In this document: positions 24,153-34,992 of the stretch, piece by piece
How positions within the stretch are numbered: position 1 is the stretch's first letter
Layout: each line of letters opens with the position of its first letter
Assembly (NCBI GenBank): GCA_964414815.1
Contig: CAYPXY010000025.1
Coordinates: forward strand, 1-64,000
Source of the DNA: Mariniblastus sp964414815
Lineage (GTDB): Bacteria; Planctomycetota; Planctomycetia; Pirellulales; Pirellulaceae
Direction: 5' to 3'
DNA length: 64,000 nucleotides
Position numbers and translations under genes: made by a program
The notes under the pieces: model-generated
Database searches by the model: none
The model's input: the letters and a program-made list of their open reading frames with translations, nothing else
Told to the model about the DNA's origin: nothing

Positions 24153-24881
24153 ATGAGCCAAAATCCCTACCAAAATTTTAGTTCGTATGCCCCCTCGGTT
24201 GCCGACGTCGCCAATGCAGACGCTCGTGCGACGTTTCTGCAAAAAACGTATCTCCATCTCTTGGGTGCCATTCTGGCCTTCGCCGCGATCTGCGCGTTCG
24301 CGCTGACCGTGTTTGGAGCCCAAATCGAACCGCTTGTCAACAAAATGACCCAAGGGTATGCATGGCTGTTTGTGATGGGAGCGTGGATGGCGGCCAGCTA
24401 TGTTGCTCAACGCTGGGCGATCAGCAATACGTCGCGGTCGACGCAATATTTTGGCCTGGGGCTGTTTGTGGTGGCGGAAGCAATCATCTTTATTCCCTTG
24501 CTCTTTATCGCTCAAAAGTACTTTGGTGATGGCCTGATCTTATCGGCAGGGCTTCTGACGGCGATTATTGCCGGGGGACTGACCGTGACGGTGCTGTTGA
24601 CGAAAGCGGATTTCTCATTCCTTCGCTCGGCCATTACCATCGGCGGATTTGCGGCCATCGGCTTGATTGCCTGCTCGATCTTCGTGGGATTCGGTTTGGG
24701 GATGTGGTTTTCCGTGGCGATGATCATTCTGGCGTCTGGTTCGATGCTGTATCAAACATCGAATGTCCTGCACCACTACAATACGGAGCAGTATGTGGCC
24801 GCATCGTTGGCCTTGTTCGCATCGGTCGCCACGATCTTCTGGTATGCGATTCGATTGCTGATGTATTTCTCGGAGGAATAG
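24153..24881 (+). CDS. Bax inhibitor-1 / YccA-YbhL family membrane protein
   Basis: A 242-residue integral membrane protein with about seven hydrophobic helices. The C-terminal motif SMLYQTSNVLHHYNTEQYVA and the last helix LALFASVATIFWYAIRLLMY match the BI-1 (TMBIM) family, whose bacterial members are pH-sensitive Ca2+ leak channels or FtsH modulators. The Asp pair of the canonical pH sensor is not obvious here (Ser/Asn at SNVLHH). AAAGGA lies 8 bases before the start. It is followed after two bases by the LON-domain gene. Confidence 0.85.
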   Translation: MSQNPYQNFSSYAPSVADVANADARATFLQKTYLHLLGAILAFAAICAFALTVFGAQIEPLVNKMTQGYAWLFVMGAWMAASYVAQRWAISNTSRSTQYFGLGLFVVAEAIIFIPLLFIAQKYFGDGLILSAGLLTAIIAGGLTVTVLLTKADFSFLRSAITIGGFAAIGLIACSIFVGFGLGMWFSVAMIILASGSMLYQTSNVLHHYNTEQYVAASLALFASVATIFWYAIRLLMYFSEE

Positions 24882-24883
24882 AC

Positions 24884-25570
24884 TTGGCGAAAGCCAACCC
24901 CAATCTGCCGGACGATTTTTCGAATATCGTCCGGCTTTTTCCGTTGCCCAACGTCGTTTTGTTTCCGGGGTTGGTGCAGACGTTGCATATCTTTGAGCCG
25001 CGATACCGCACCCTGATGGCGGATGCATTGGCGACGGATCACTTGATCGCCGTGGCGTTGTTGCAGCCCGCTCCCGCGTTTCAGGCGATCGAGCCAATTT
25101 TTCCGACCCTCTGTATCGGCAAGGTGTTGACGTACCATCTGCTCGACGACGGCCGCTACTTTCTCAAGCTGGGCGGAGTTTGCCGCGCCCGGGTGGTGGC
25201 AGAAGTGGAAACGGTCCACCCTTATCGGGTTGCCCGAGTGGAAGTTCCTGAGGAGTATTCGGTCGGGTTTGCCGGCCACTACGGAAAACTGCGGGATCAG
25301 GTTTTATCAGCGTTTCGCAAGTATCTTGAAACGCAGCCCCCTTCGATGAACGAGTCGGCTCAGAACTGGATCGATGAAAATCTGTCCCTGAGCGCGATTT
25401 GTGATTTCATTGTGTATGCTTGTCAGCCCAATCCTGTTGAACAGCAGAAATTTCTCGACGAATTCAATGTGACCAAGCGGGCGGGCAAGGTTTTGGAAAT
25501 GCTGCAGTCGCCTGAAAAGCAGATGAAAGCGACTCCGGTCGTGTTCCCGCCCCGATTCAGCGACAACTGA
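24884..25570 (+). CDS. LON peptidase substrate-binding-domain protein
   Basis: A 228-residue protein starting at a TTG. The site is fixed by GGAGG at 24872-24876 and by a two-base gap from the upstream stop. FPLPNVVLFPGLVQTLHIFE followed by PRYRTLMADAL is the start of the LON N-terminal (PUA-like) domain. The AAA and protease domains are absent, so it is a stand-alone adaptor-type protein of the YcbX/Lon-N class, perhaps a substrate-recognition factor. The Bax-inhibitor neighbour may point to proteostasis at the membrane, which is only inference. Confidence 0.82.
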   Translation: MAKANPNLPDDFSNIVRLFPLPNVVLFPGLVQTLHIFEPRYRTLMADALATDHLIAVALLQPAPAFQAIEPIFPTLCIGKVLTYHLLDDGRYFLKLGGVCRARVVAEVETVHPYRVARVEVPEEYSVGFAGHYGKLRDQVLSAFRKYLETQPPSMNESAQNWIDENLSLSAICDFIVYACQPNPVEQQKFLDEFNVTKRAGKVLEMLQSPEKQMKATPVVFPPRFSDN

Positions 25571-25622
25571 GCCTGCGGCGGGGCTGATGGGAACCTTGGG
25601 TATCAGCCGGTGACATTCCAAT

Positions 25623-25682
25623 CCTAACCCGGAGTGTAAGCGAGGGACCGCGACATATCCCTCGCTTACGCTTCGGCTTGGG
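25623..25682. repeat. family 4 palindrome, copy 1
   Basis: TAACCCGGAGTGTAAGCGAGGGA faces TCCCTCGCTTACGCTTCGG with a 10-base loop. Other copies are at 35020-35094 and 51104-51167. Confidence 0.85.
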
Positions 25683-25850
25683 ATTTCCACCCGCCCAGTC
25701 TGCGGGTCTGTCAATTTGGCACGATCAATTGAGACGCCCGCTCTGCGGCTCAATGTCGCGGCAGGGGCTGATCGCCAGTCGCTCGTAAAAATCGACTTCA
25801 ATTTCGAAGATTTCAAACGATTTTTTCTAAACCCGGGCCTGTAAATCGCT

Positions 25851-25866
25851 TGGCACGAGGGTTGCC
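25851..25866 (+). promoter_or_regulatory. sigma-54 (RpoN) promoter of groEL1
   Basis: TGGCAC (25851-25856), 5-base spacer GAGGG, TTGCC (25862-25866), with T before TGGCAC and G after it. This is the full -24/-12 consensus (TGGCACG-N4-TTGC), 90 bases before the groEL1 start. No CIRCE inverted repeat is seen in the 385-base upstream region. A sigma-54 promoter needs an AAA activator, not found in this window. Confidence 0.75.
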
Positions 25867-25955
25867 TATTCGGGGTGGAACAAGCCCCCATGCTGTCAGA
25901 TTTGGCAGGGGAGCCTCTTTGAATTATCACACACCCCAATTAATGGAGAATACCT

Positions 25956-27656
<1,701 letters not shown>

Positions 27657-27659
27657 AAA

Positions 27660-27732
27660 GGGATGAAGGATGAGGGATGAGGGATGAATAGTCCTTTCCG
27701 TCCCTTCAGTCCTTTCCGTCCTATTAGTCTCT
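27660..27732 (+). repeat. short tandem repeats after groEL1
   Basis: Four copies of the heptamer GGGATGA (27660-27689, first copy GGGATGAAGGATGA), then a pyrimidine-rich decamer-like repeat (GTCCTTTCCGTCCCTTCAGT ...) up to about 27732. It fills the groEL1-groES gap. Confidence 0.85.
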
Positions 27733-27809
27733 TCTTCACCCTATTAGTGAATTCTTAAATTAAACAACTACCAAAAAACACAACCCAATAGAAAAAAAGG
27801 AAATCCATC

Positions 27810-28106
27810 ATGGCCAAAGTAAAACTCCGTCCGCTCGATGATCGTGTTGTTGTCGAGCCTGTTGAAGCCGAAGAAGTGACCGCAGGGGGAATCGTTCTCC
27901 CTGACAGCGCACGCGAAAAGCCCCAGCGAGGTACCGTGATTGCCGTCGGCCCCGGTAAGCTGCTTGACAGCGGCCAGCGAGGCGAGCTGTCGGTTGCTGT
28001 TGGCGATGAAGTCATCTACGGCAAATACGGCGGAACGGAAATTGAAATCAATGGAACGGAAGTGAAGATTCTGCGCGAATCCGACATCCTTGCAAAAGTG
28101 TTGTAG
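27810..28106 (+). CDS. groES: 10-kDa co-chaperonin GroES
   Basis: A 98-residue co-chaperonin. KLRPLDDRVVVEPVEAEEVT and the mobile loop GGIVLPDSAREKPQRG are typical, with the C-terminal EILRESDILAKVL as in most GroES proteins. AAAAGGAAA lies 8 bases upstream. The lone groES must serve both GroELs in this cluster unless another copy exists. Confidence 0.95.
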   Translation: MAKVKLRPLDDRVVVEPVEAEEVTAGGIVLPDSAREKPQRGTVIAVGPGKLLDSGQRGELSVAVGDEVIYGKYGGTEIEINGTEVKILRESDILAKVL

Positions 28107-28199
28107 AAAGTGCTGTAGGTTTCCCTCATCGGCGTTCTTGTTTTCAACAGCATTTGAGCCTGTAACTAAAATTCAAAAACTAAAAACCAAGGAATAAAC

Positions 28200-29819
28200 G
28201 TGGCTAAACAACTACTATTCGAAGACCACGCGCGTGCCAAAATGATGCGAGGCATCGACAAGCTGGCCAACGCCGTGGCGATCACCATGGGGCCAACCGG
28301 TCGCAACGTGATCATTAATAAATCGTTCGGTGGTCCAACGGTGACGAAGGACGGCGTGACGGTCGCCAAGGAAGTCGAACTGGAAGATCGGTTCGAAAAC
28401 ATGGGCGCCAAACTCGTTCGTGAGGTGGCTCAAAAAACTTCCGATCTTGCAGGGGATGGCACCACCACGGCAACCGTGTTGGCACGGGCAATTTTCAAAG
28501 AAGGCTTGCGGAACATCGTCGCGGGCTCGAATGCAACCGCCGTCCGTCGCGGTATCGACAAAGCGGTCGAAGCGGCCGTTGAAAAGCTGGTCAGCATGTC
28601 GAAAAAAGTTTCGAAGAAGGAAGAAGTGGCCAACGTCGGTGCCATCAGTGCCAATAATGACATGGTCATCGGCGAACTGCTGGCCGAAGCCCTTCATCGC
28701 GTAGGACAAGACGGTGTCATCACGGTCGAGGAAGGCAAGACCGCAGAAACGACCGTGGAATATGTGGACGGGATGCAGTTCGACAAGGGATACATCTCGC
28801 CCTATTTCTTGACCAACCCGAACACGATGAGTACCGAGTTCGAGAACGCCAAGATCTTGATCTACGAAAAGAAGATCAGCAACATTCGTTCGATCGTACC
28901 GGTTCTGGAAAAAATCGGTCAGACCGGCAAGTCGCTGTTGATCATCGCCGAAGACGTTGACGCCGAAGCGTTGACTCTGCTGGTCGTCAACAAACTGCGT
29001 GGTACGCTCAATGTTTGTGCCGTCAAAGCCCCCGGCTTTGGCGACCGCCGCAAAGCGATGTTGGGCGATATTGCAACGCTCACGGGCGGCACGCTGATCA
29101 GTGAAGATTTGGGCATTCAGTTGGAAAATATCGAACTGTCCCATCTTGGAACCGCCAAGAAAATCACTGTCGACAAGAGCAACACGACGATTGTCGAGGG
29201 AGGCGGAGCTCGTAAAGATGTCGAAGGTCGTATCGCCCAGATTCGAAAGCAGATCGAACAAACCGACAGCGACTACGACAAGGAAAAACTTCAGGAACGA
29301 CTGGCCAAACTGGCCGGTGGAGTGGCTGTGATCAGCGTCGGTGCAGAAACCGAAGCCGACATGAAGCAAAAGAAGGCTCGCGTGGAAGATGCTCTTCACG
29401 CCACCCGGGCCGCCATCGAAGAAGGCATTCTGCCCGGTGGTGGAGTGGCTTTGCTGCGATGCCGCGAAGCCGTTGAAGCCGCTCGAAAATCCGCCAAAGG
29501 CGATGAACGCGTGGGCGTCGACATCGTCCTGGGCGCGCTTGAAGCTCCCCTTCGTCAAATCGCCGATAACGGTGGTATCGATGGTTCGGTGGTTGCGGAT
29601 ATTGTCAATGACAAGCCGGTCAACACGGGTTACAACGCATTTACTGGCGAATATGTCGATATGTATAAGGCAGGCGTCATCGACCCGGTAAAAGTCGTTC
29701 GCACCGCCTTGGCCAATGCGGCCAGTATCGCCGGTCTGCTGTTGACCACGGATGCCATGGTGTCAAATCTGGAAGATGAAGACAAAAAGAAACGTCTGAG
29801 CGAAGGCGTCGTTGTCTAG
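28200..29819 (+). CDS. groEL: 60-kDa chaperonin GroEL, paralogue 2
   Basis: A 539-residue chaperonin, GTG start with AAGGA 7 bases upstream, 93 bases after groES. All expected blocks are present (MGPTGRNVIINKSFGGPTV, KDGVTVAKEVELED, AGDGTTTATVLARAIF, PGGGVALLR). The C-terminus stops at KKRLSEGVVV and lacks the GGM tail carried by paralogue 1. The two proteins are clearly diverged rather than a recent duplicate. Confidence 0.95.
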   Translation: MAKQLLFEDHARAKMMRGIDKLANAVAITMGPTGRNVIINKSFGGPTVTKDGVTVAKEVELEDRFENMGAKLVREVAQKTSDLAGDGTTTATVLARAIFKEGLRNIVAGSNATAVRRGIDKAVEAAVEKLVSMSKKVSKKEEVANVGAISANNDMVIGELLAEALHRVGQDGVITVEEGKTAETTVEYVDGMQFDKGYISPYFLTNPNTMSTEFENAKILIYEKKISNIRSIVPVLEKIGQTGKSLLIIAEDVDAEALTLLVVNKLRGTLNVCAVKAPGFGDRRKAMLGDIATLTGGTLISEDLGIQLENIELSHLGTAKKITVDKSNTTIVEGGGARKDVEGRIAQIRKQIEQTDSDYDKEKLQERLAKLAGGVAVISVGAETEADMKQKKARVEDALHATRAAIEEGILPGGGVALLRCREAVEAARKSAKGDERVGVDIVLGALEAPLRQIADNGGIDGSVVADIVNDKPVNTGYNAFTGEYVDMYKAGVIDPVKVVRTALANAASIAGLLLTTDAMVSNLEDEDKKKRLSEGVVV

Positions 29820-29850
29820 TTCCGGCATTAAAATAGTGAGTTGACCATTG

Positions 29851-29889
29851 GAGCAGGGCAGACGCGGTCTTCCCTGCTCCGAATTTTTG
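29851..29889 (+). terminator. hairpin between groEL2 and dnaJ
   Basis: GGAGCAGGG and CCCTGCTCC form a 9-bp stem with a 13-base loop, then GAATTTTTG. It may end the gro transcript or attenuate read-through into dnaJ, which starts 15 bases later. Confidence 0.65.
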
Positions 29890-29903
29890 AAGTGAGTTTC
29901 TCA

Positions 29904-31025
29904 ATGTCTAAACGCGACTATTATGAAGTTCTGGGCGTGTCGCGAGATGCTCCTGAAAGGGAGATCGCCAAGGCATATCGAAAACTTGCGGTCAGATATC
30001 ATCCCGACAGCAATCCGGGTGATGAAGAAGCCGGTCGTAAGTTCAAGGAGGCTGCTGAAGCCTATGAAGTCCTCAGCGATTCCCAAAAACGAAATCAATA
30101 CGACCGGTTTGGGCACGCAGGTCTGGAAGGCAACGGCTCCCATTTCAGCTCCGCAGAAGACATCTTTGCTGCGTTCGGAGAATTTTTCGGTGGCTCGATG
30201 TTTGGCGATATTTTCGGCCGAGCAGGTGCCGATCGAGTCCGAAAAGGTGCTGACCTGCGAGCTGACTTGACGCTGACGCTCGAAGAGGCGGCGAAAGGTA
30301 TTTCAACCACCATCCGGTTCCCCCGTATGGTGCCTTGCGACGACTGCGAAGGGACGGGAGCTGCCTCCGAAAGTGAGATCGTTGCCTGTCAGCCGTGCGG
30401 CGGTCGGGGCCAAATTTTGCAATCGGCGGGCATTCTACGTGTGCAGACGACTTGTCCGGTCTGTCGAGGACAAGGTCGACGAATCGTCAAGCCCTGCAAG
30501 AAATGCAAGGGACACGGTCTCGAACGGACGATGGTCGATCTGGATGTCAAAATTCCTGCCGGCGTCGACGACGGAATGCGTGTTCGACTCGCAGGTGAGG
30601 GTGAACCGAGCCTCGAGGGTGGTCCGAGCGGTGATTGCTACGTGTTTATTTCGATCAAGCGGCACAAAATTTTCCGCCGCGATGGACAGAACTTGATCGT
30701 CGAGATGCCCATTTCATATACGCAGGCGGCCTTGGGAGGCGAGATCGAAGTCCCAACACTCAACGGTCCCGAAAAACTGAAAATTGCCCGGGGCACTCAA
30801 TCTGGAGAAGTCTTCCGGCTCGCGGGTCAGGGCATGCCCCATCCGCAAAGTAACCATCGCGGTGATTTGCTGGTTCAGACATTTATCGAAACTCCCAAGA
30901 AAGTTTCTGCGGAACAGGAAGCGCTGTTGCGGAAACTTGCGGAGCTGGAACAAGTGGAAGTCTTGCCCGCCCGCAAAAACTTCCTTTCGCGACTAACCGA
31001 GTATTTTGCATCGTCACAGAAATAA
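29904..31025 (+). CDS. dnaJ: chaperone DnaJ
   Basis: A 373-residue type I (class A) Hsp40, co-chaperone that stimulates DnaK ATPase. J-domain residues 1-70 contain the HPD motif (YHPDSNPG). A short Gly/Phe region follows (FGEFFGGSMFGDIFG). The four zinc-finger repeats CDDCEGTG, CQPCGGRG, CPVCRGQG and CKKCKGHG are all intact, followed by the C-terminal substrate-binding domains. ATG at 29904 chosen because MSKRDYYEVLGV is the standard start. dnaK is not in the window. Confidence 0.95.
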   Translation: MSKRDYYEVLGVSRDAPEREIAKAYRKLAVRYHPDSNPGDEEAGRKFKEAAEAYEVLSDSQKRNQYDRFGHAGLEGNGSHFSSAEDIFAAFGEFFGGSMFGDIFGRAGADRVRKGADLRADLTLTLEEAAKGISTTIRFPRMVPCDDCEGTGAASESEIVACQPCGGRGQILQSAGILRVQTTCPVCRGQGRRIVKPCKKCKGHGLERTMVDLDVKIPAGVDDGMRVRLAGEGEPSLEGGPSGDCYVFISIKRHKIFRRDGQNLIVEMPISYTQAALGGEIEVPTLNGPEKLKIARGTQSGEVFRLAGQGMPHPQSNHRGDLLVQTFIETPKKVSAEQEALLRKLAELEQVEVLPARKNFLSRLTEYFASSQK

Positions 31026-31030
31026 ATGCC

Positions 31031-31621
31031 ATGAGCAAAAAACCTGACTCCGATTCATCCCCCCTCGACGAAGAACAACTTCGCAAGAACGTACTCGATG
31101 AGATGGATTTAAATCTGGAACTTGATCCCAACGATCTGGTTACAAGACCGCCCGCCAACAGTCATCAGCTTGAAAAGCTGAAATCCGATTTGGCCGAAGC
31201 CGAAAAACGGGTCTTGTTGGCGCAGGCCGATCTGGAGAATTTTCGCCGCCGAATGCGGAAAGAAACTCAGGACCAGATCAAGTATGCCTCAATGCCGCTG
31301 ATCACTGAAATATTGGATTCCGTTGATAACCTGAATCGGGCGATTGAATCTCAGGAACAGGATGTCAATGGCCAAGCACTGATTGAAGGGACCCGCATGG
31401 TGGCTCAGCAGCTTTCGCAAACGCTGCAGAATCATGGCTGCCGGAAAATCGAAGCCGTCGGACAACCTTTTGATCCAGCCCACCATCAAGCCGTTCACAT
31501 GCAGTTGAGCAGCGAGTTCCCTCCGAACACGGTGATTGCCGAACTTCGCCCCGGATTCATGCTGCACGACCGCGTCCTCCGCCCCGCTCAAGTTTCCGTT
31601 TCGAGAAGGGATGAGGGATGA
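31031..31621 (+). CDS. grpE: nucleotide exchange factor GrpE
   Basis: A 196-residue GrpE, five bases after dnaJ. A long helix (LEKLKSDLAEAEKRVLLAQA then DLENFRRRM) precedes the DnaK-binding beta domain with family signature PFDPAHHQAVHM and PGFMLHDRVLRPAQV. The last residues (RRDEG, stop) are encoded by an AGGGATG heptamer array, so the array has set the C-terminus. Confidence 0.93.
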   Translation: MSKKPDSDSSPLDEEQLRKNVLDEMDLNLELDPNDLVTRPPANSHQLEKLKSDLAEAEKRVLLAQADLENFRRRMRKETQDQIKYASMPLITEILDSVDNLNRAIESQEQDVNGQALIEGTRMVAQQLSQTLQNHGCRKIEAVGQPFDPAHHQAVHMQLSSEFPPNTVIAELRPGFMLHDRVLRPAQVSVSRRDEG

Positions 31622-31632
31622 TGGATGAAATG

Positions 31633-31887
31633 TTTAGCCGCAAGCCGAAGCCGACCGCCAATCGGTTGCAGCAACTGGAAGAATCCGATCAACCAATGAT
31701 TGAAACATTGAAATGCGAGTGACGGTCGGCGCAGGCGCGCCGGCTAGGGTGCAGCATCCGTAATCAACCCGCCCGCCAATAAAAATACCTGCAACCTGTG
31801 GCTCCACGCGCCTTTGGGAGTTGCCGATGGAACGATTTCGGTGTGGCATTGTGTTTTGACGGCAACTCCCGACGGCTTGCGGCTAAA
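31633..31887 (-). repeat. 255-bp TIR element (family 1), copy B
   Basis: Ends TTTAGCCGCAAGCCG and CGGCTTGCGGCTAAA. Orientation is opposite to copies A and C: GGTCGGCGCAGGCGCGCCGG lies near the left and GGGAGTTGCCG/CGGCAACTCCC near the right. It starts seven bases after a heptamer array. A CCCCAAACCCTA repeat follows at about 31974-32004. Confidence 0.88.
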
Positions 31888-32018
31888 CGCAATACCGTTT
31901 AAGTTCGTTTAACCGCGCCGCTGAAAAACCAAAAATCAACTTCTGACAAACGTGGACATCCACTCCACAGAAACCCCAAACCCTACCCCCCAAACCCTAC
32001 CCCCGAAACTCGAAAACA

Positions 32019-32420
32019 ATGCCAACTTACGACTACCAATGTGACGCTTGCGACCATACGTGGGAGTTGTTTCAGAACATCACCGAAGATCCGATCAAAA
32101 AATGTCCTGCTTGCGGCAAGAAAAAAGCTCGCCGATTGTTTGGAACCGGAGCCGCGTTGATGTTTAAAGGATCCGGCTTCTACGAAACCGATTATCGCAG
32201 CGAATCGTACAAGAAATCGGCTCAGGCGGAATCTAAATCATCCGAATCCGCATCCAAATCGTCGGACGCCACATCAAAATCGTCTGACTCCTCTTCCAAG
32301 TCATCGGAATCGACTTCGAAATCAGACAAATCCAGTTCGAGCAGTTCGAGCAGTTCGGGCACATCCGATAAACCAAAATCTGAAACCAAAAAACGCTCCC
32401 GCCCATCATCGGAATCGTAG
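32019..32420 (+). CDS. FmdB-type zinc-ribbon protein with Ser/Lys tail
   Basis: A 133-residue protein. Residues 1-45 are a FmdB/CxxC zinc ribbon: MPTYDYQCDACDHTWELFQ and KKCPACGKKKARRLFG give two CxxC knuckles. Residues about 68-133 are almost only Ser, Lys, Glu and Thr (repeated SKSSESxSK), a low-complexity tail absent from most family members. FmdB-like proteins are thought to be regulators or zinc-dependent adaptors; the role here is unknown. Confidence 0.8.
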   Translation: MPTYDYQCDACDHTWELFQNITEDPIKKCPACGKKKARRLFGTGAALMFKGSGFYETDYRSESYKKSAQAESKSSESASKSSDATSKSSDSSSKSSESTSKSDKSSSSSSSSSGTSDKPKSETKKRSRPSSES

Positions 32421-32441
32421 ACTCAAACCATCCTCCCTCAG

Positions 32442-33737
32442 ATGCAAAAAACAGGAGTTGCGATTGTCGGCCTTGGAACGGTCGGGACCGGTGTGGCCAA
32501 GTTGCTGCTCGATCACGGAGATCGGACGGGGCGACATGCCGGACGAGTGCTGTGGTTGACGCATGTGGTGGTACGCGATCCGAGCAAACCGGTTTCGATT
32601 GACCTGCCGTCCGGCTTATTGACGGGCGACCTGGACCGAGTGCTCAAGGACAAAAGCGTCCATGTGGTGGCTCATCTCGTCGGCGGCATTGAACCCGCTC
32701 GAACCATTCTGTTGAAACTGCTCGAAAGCGGAAAAGACGTGGTGACGGCGAACAAAGCCCTGCTGGCCGAACATGGCCCCGAGCTTTTTGATCGCGCTCG
32801 GCAACTCGGACGATCGATTGCCTTCGAAGCTTCCGTTGCGGGCGGGATTCCAATTGTAGCCAACATCAGTCAGTGCTTGTCGGCGAATCAGATTCAGTCG
32901 CTTGAGGGGATCCTCAACGGCACCAGCAATTACATCCTTTGCAAAATGGACAGCGGCGTCAGCTTTCAAGAAGCCCTTCGCGACGCACAACGACTGGGAT
33001 TTGCCGAAGCCGATCCCACGATGGACATCGATGGCACCGATGCGACGCAGAAACTCGCGATTCTGGCTCATTTAGGGTTTGGTGCTCGGGTACATTGGTC
33101 GGATATTCCGCGACGTGGCATTGATCGCATCGATCTGTCCGATCTTCAGTTTGCCAAGCATCTGGGCTATCGTATGAAGCTGATCGCCTACGCGAACCTG
33201 GTCGAGTCGGGTGTGCAATTGATGGTCGCACCGATGTTGGTCAAGTCCGGCCAGCCGCTGGCTGAAGTACAAGCCAACTACAACGCGATTCAGGTCATCG
33301 GTGATGCCGTCGGTCCGGTCTTTTTTCACGGGCAGGGAGCGGGTCAAATGCCAACCGCATCCGCAGTCGTTGCCGACATGATCGACACCGCCGTCGGCCG
33401 GACGGGCATCACGTTCAAGACACTCGAACTATGGTCGGACGAAAATCAGCGAGTCGGACTCTCACCGATGGACCACCTTGAAGGCCGCTACTACATGCGG
33501 TTCAATGTGCTTGATCAACCCGGTGTGCTGGGACAGATCGCCGGTCGGTTGGGACAACATGGCGTTTCGATTGCGTCAGTCTATCAACATGAATCGCAAT
33601 CGAACGTTCATCAAGTCGTCCCGGTGGTGGTGATGACGCATCAAACAACGGAAGCCACCGCTCGCAACGCCGCGAAGCAAATTTCCGAGATGCCGACGGT
33701 GGCTGGTGAGCCGGTACGGTTTAGAATTCTGGATTAA
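32442..33737 (+). CDS. hom: homoserine dehydrogenase
   Basis: A 431-residue enzyme that reduces aspartate semialdehyde to homoserine for threonine and methionine synthesis. The N-terminal NAD(P) motif is VAIVGLGTVGTGVAKLL; the catalytic block is EASVAGGIPIVANISQCLSA with LNGTSNYILCKM and FAEADPTMDIDGTDATQKL. A C-terminal ACT domain (residues about 350-431, FNVLDQPGVLGQIAGRLGQH) suggests feedback control by threonine. The downstream apgM-like gene begins three bases later. Confidence 0.94.
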   Translation: MQKTGVAIVGLGTVGTGVAKLLLDHGDRTGRHAGRVLWLTHVVVRDPSKPVSIDLPSGLLTGDLDRVLKDKSVHVVAHLVGGIEPARTILLKLLESGKDVVTANKALLAEHGPELFDRARQLGRSIAFEASVAGGIPIVANISQCLSANQIQSLEGILNGTSNYILCKMDSGVSFQEALRDAQRLGFAEADPTMDIDGTDATQKLAILAHLGFGARVHWSDIPRRGIDRIDLSDLQFAKHLGYRMKLIAYANLVESGVQLMVAPMLVKSGQPLAEVQANYNAIQVIGDAVGPVFFHGQGAGQMPTASAVVADMIDTAVGRTGITFKTLELWSDENQRVGLSPMDHLEGRYYMRFNVLDQPGVLGQIAGRLGQHGVSIASVYQHESQSNVHQVVPVVVMTHQTTEATARNAAKQISEMPTVAGEPVRFRILD

Positions 33738-33740
33738 AAA

Positions 33741-34961
33741 ATGAAATACGTGATCATCATTCCCGACGGCTGTGCGGACGAACCCCAATCGGCGCTCAAC
33801 GGAAAAACACCTCTTGAAGCGGCGAACACTCCGGCCATGGATGCGATTGCCCGGCGAGGAATGGTCGGTCGGGCCAATCATACACCCACTCAGTTCGAGG
33901 CAGGCAGTGCGGTCGCGAACATGAGCCTGTTGGGCTACGATCCGATTGCCAATTACACCGGTCGCGCTCCGATGGAAGCGGCCGCTCAGGGGATTGAGCT
34001 GGGCGAAAACGACTGGTGCATTCGCTGCAACCTCGTTACCGTTGAAGATCAAATGATGAAGAGCTTCACGGCGGGGCACATCTCGAGTGAAGAAGCAAAA
34101 CAGCTTCTGGAGTCGGCCCAAAATCAGGTTGCAACGGTTTGTGAAGGGATGCAGTTCTATCCGGGAGTGAGCTACCGCAATCTGCTGATGTTGCGCGGCT
34201 CGGAAACATCACCAGCTCCTTTCACGGATGATACGCGAACGACCCCGCCGCACGATTTGACCGACAAGCCGATCGAAAACGACTTCCCCCGCGGTCCCGG
34301 CAGCAGTCTCTTGACCAATCTGATGCAGGCAAGTGTCGAGTGGTTTGACAGTCATCCCGTCAATCAAGCGAGAATTCAGGCCGGAAAACTACCCGCGACC
34401 AACATCTGGTTGTGGGGGCTTGGGAAGCGTCCGAAACTCGAATCGTTTGAAAAACTGCACGGCATTCGTGGAGCGATGATCACAGCCGTCGATTTGTTGA
34501 GGGGCATCGCGGCACTCATTGGTTGGGATCGGGTCGAAGTCCCCGGTGCAACCGGCTACACCGACACGGACTACGCTGCCAAAGGTCGATACGCGATCGA
34601 TGCGTTGGCAAAGTACGACTTGGTTTGCGTTCACATCGAAGCCACCGACGAGTCATCGCACGAGGGCGATCTCGAAAAGAAGGTTCGATCACTCGAAGAG
34701 ATCGATCAACACATTGTCGCTCCGATCCTCAGCCATTTGGAACAAAGTGGCGAACCGTTCCGCATCCTCGTTTCACCCGACCATCCGACTTATTTGTGTA
34801 CAAAAACTCACACTCACGGAGACGTGCCTTTTGCGATCTGCGGCGAGGGCATCGAGGCAGACGGATTCGAACATTATCATGAGGGAAGTGCTGCAAGGAG
34901 TGATTTTGTTTTTCCCCAAGGATGGGATTTGATGAGACATTTTTTGAGGGATCGAGAATAG
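33741..34961 (+). CDS. apgM: ApgM-type phosphoglycerate mutase-like protein
   Basis: A 406-residue member of the alkaline phosphatase superfamily, archaeal-type cofactor-independent phosphoglycerate mutase group. IIPDGCADEPQ holds the metal-site Asp; AGSAVANMSLLGYDP carries the catalytic Ser; the C-terminal VHIEATDESSHEGD, VSPDHPT and THTHGDVPF supply metal ligands. Gene order suggests a second reading: it follows hom by three bases, the place where homoserine kinase is often found, and ApgM-like proteins have been suggested as non-orthologous homoserine kinases. I cannot tell the two apart from sequence. Confidence 0.85.
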   Translation: MKYVIIIPDGCADEPQSALNGKTPLEAANTPAMDAIARRGMVGRANHTPTQFEAGSAVANMSLLGYDPIANYTGRAPMEAAAQGIELGENDWCIRCNLVTVEDQMMKSFTAGHISSEEAKQLLESAQNQVATVCEGMQFYPGVSYRNLLMLRGSETSPAPFTDDTRTTPPHDLTDKPIENDFPRGPGSSLLTNLMQASVEWFDSHPVNQARIQAGKLPATNIWLWGLGKRPKLESFEKLHGIRGAMITAVDLLRGIAALIGWDRVEVPGATGYTDTDYAAKGRYAIDALAKYDLVCVHIEATDESSHEGDLEKKVRSLEEIDQHIVAPILSHLEQSGEPFRILVSPDHPTYLCTKTHTHGDVPFAICGEGIEADGFEHYHEGSAARSDFVFPQGWDLMRHFLRDRE

Positions 34962-34992
34962 GAGTCGTACCCCCCCGTCATTCGTTTAGGGG

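Noticed and set aside
25571..25955. CIRCE/HrcA operator before groEL1
   Set aside because: I looked for the 9-base inverted repeat of CIRCE and did not find it.
28215..29558. 447-codon open frame opposite groEL2
   Set aside because: Shadow of a highly biased GroEL gene; antisense frames of this length are usual there.
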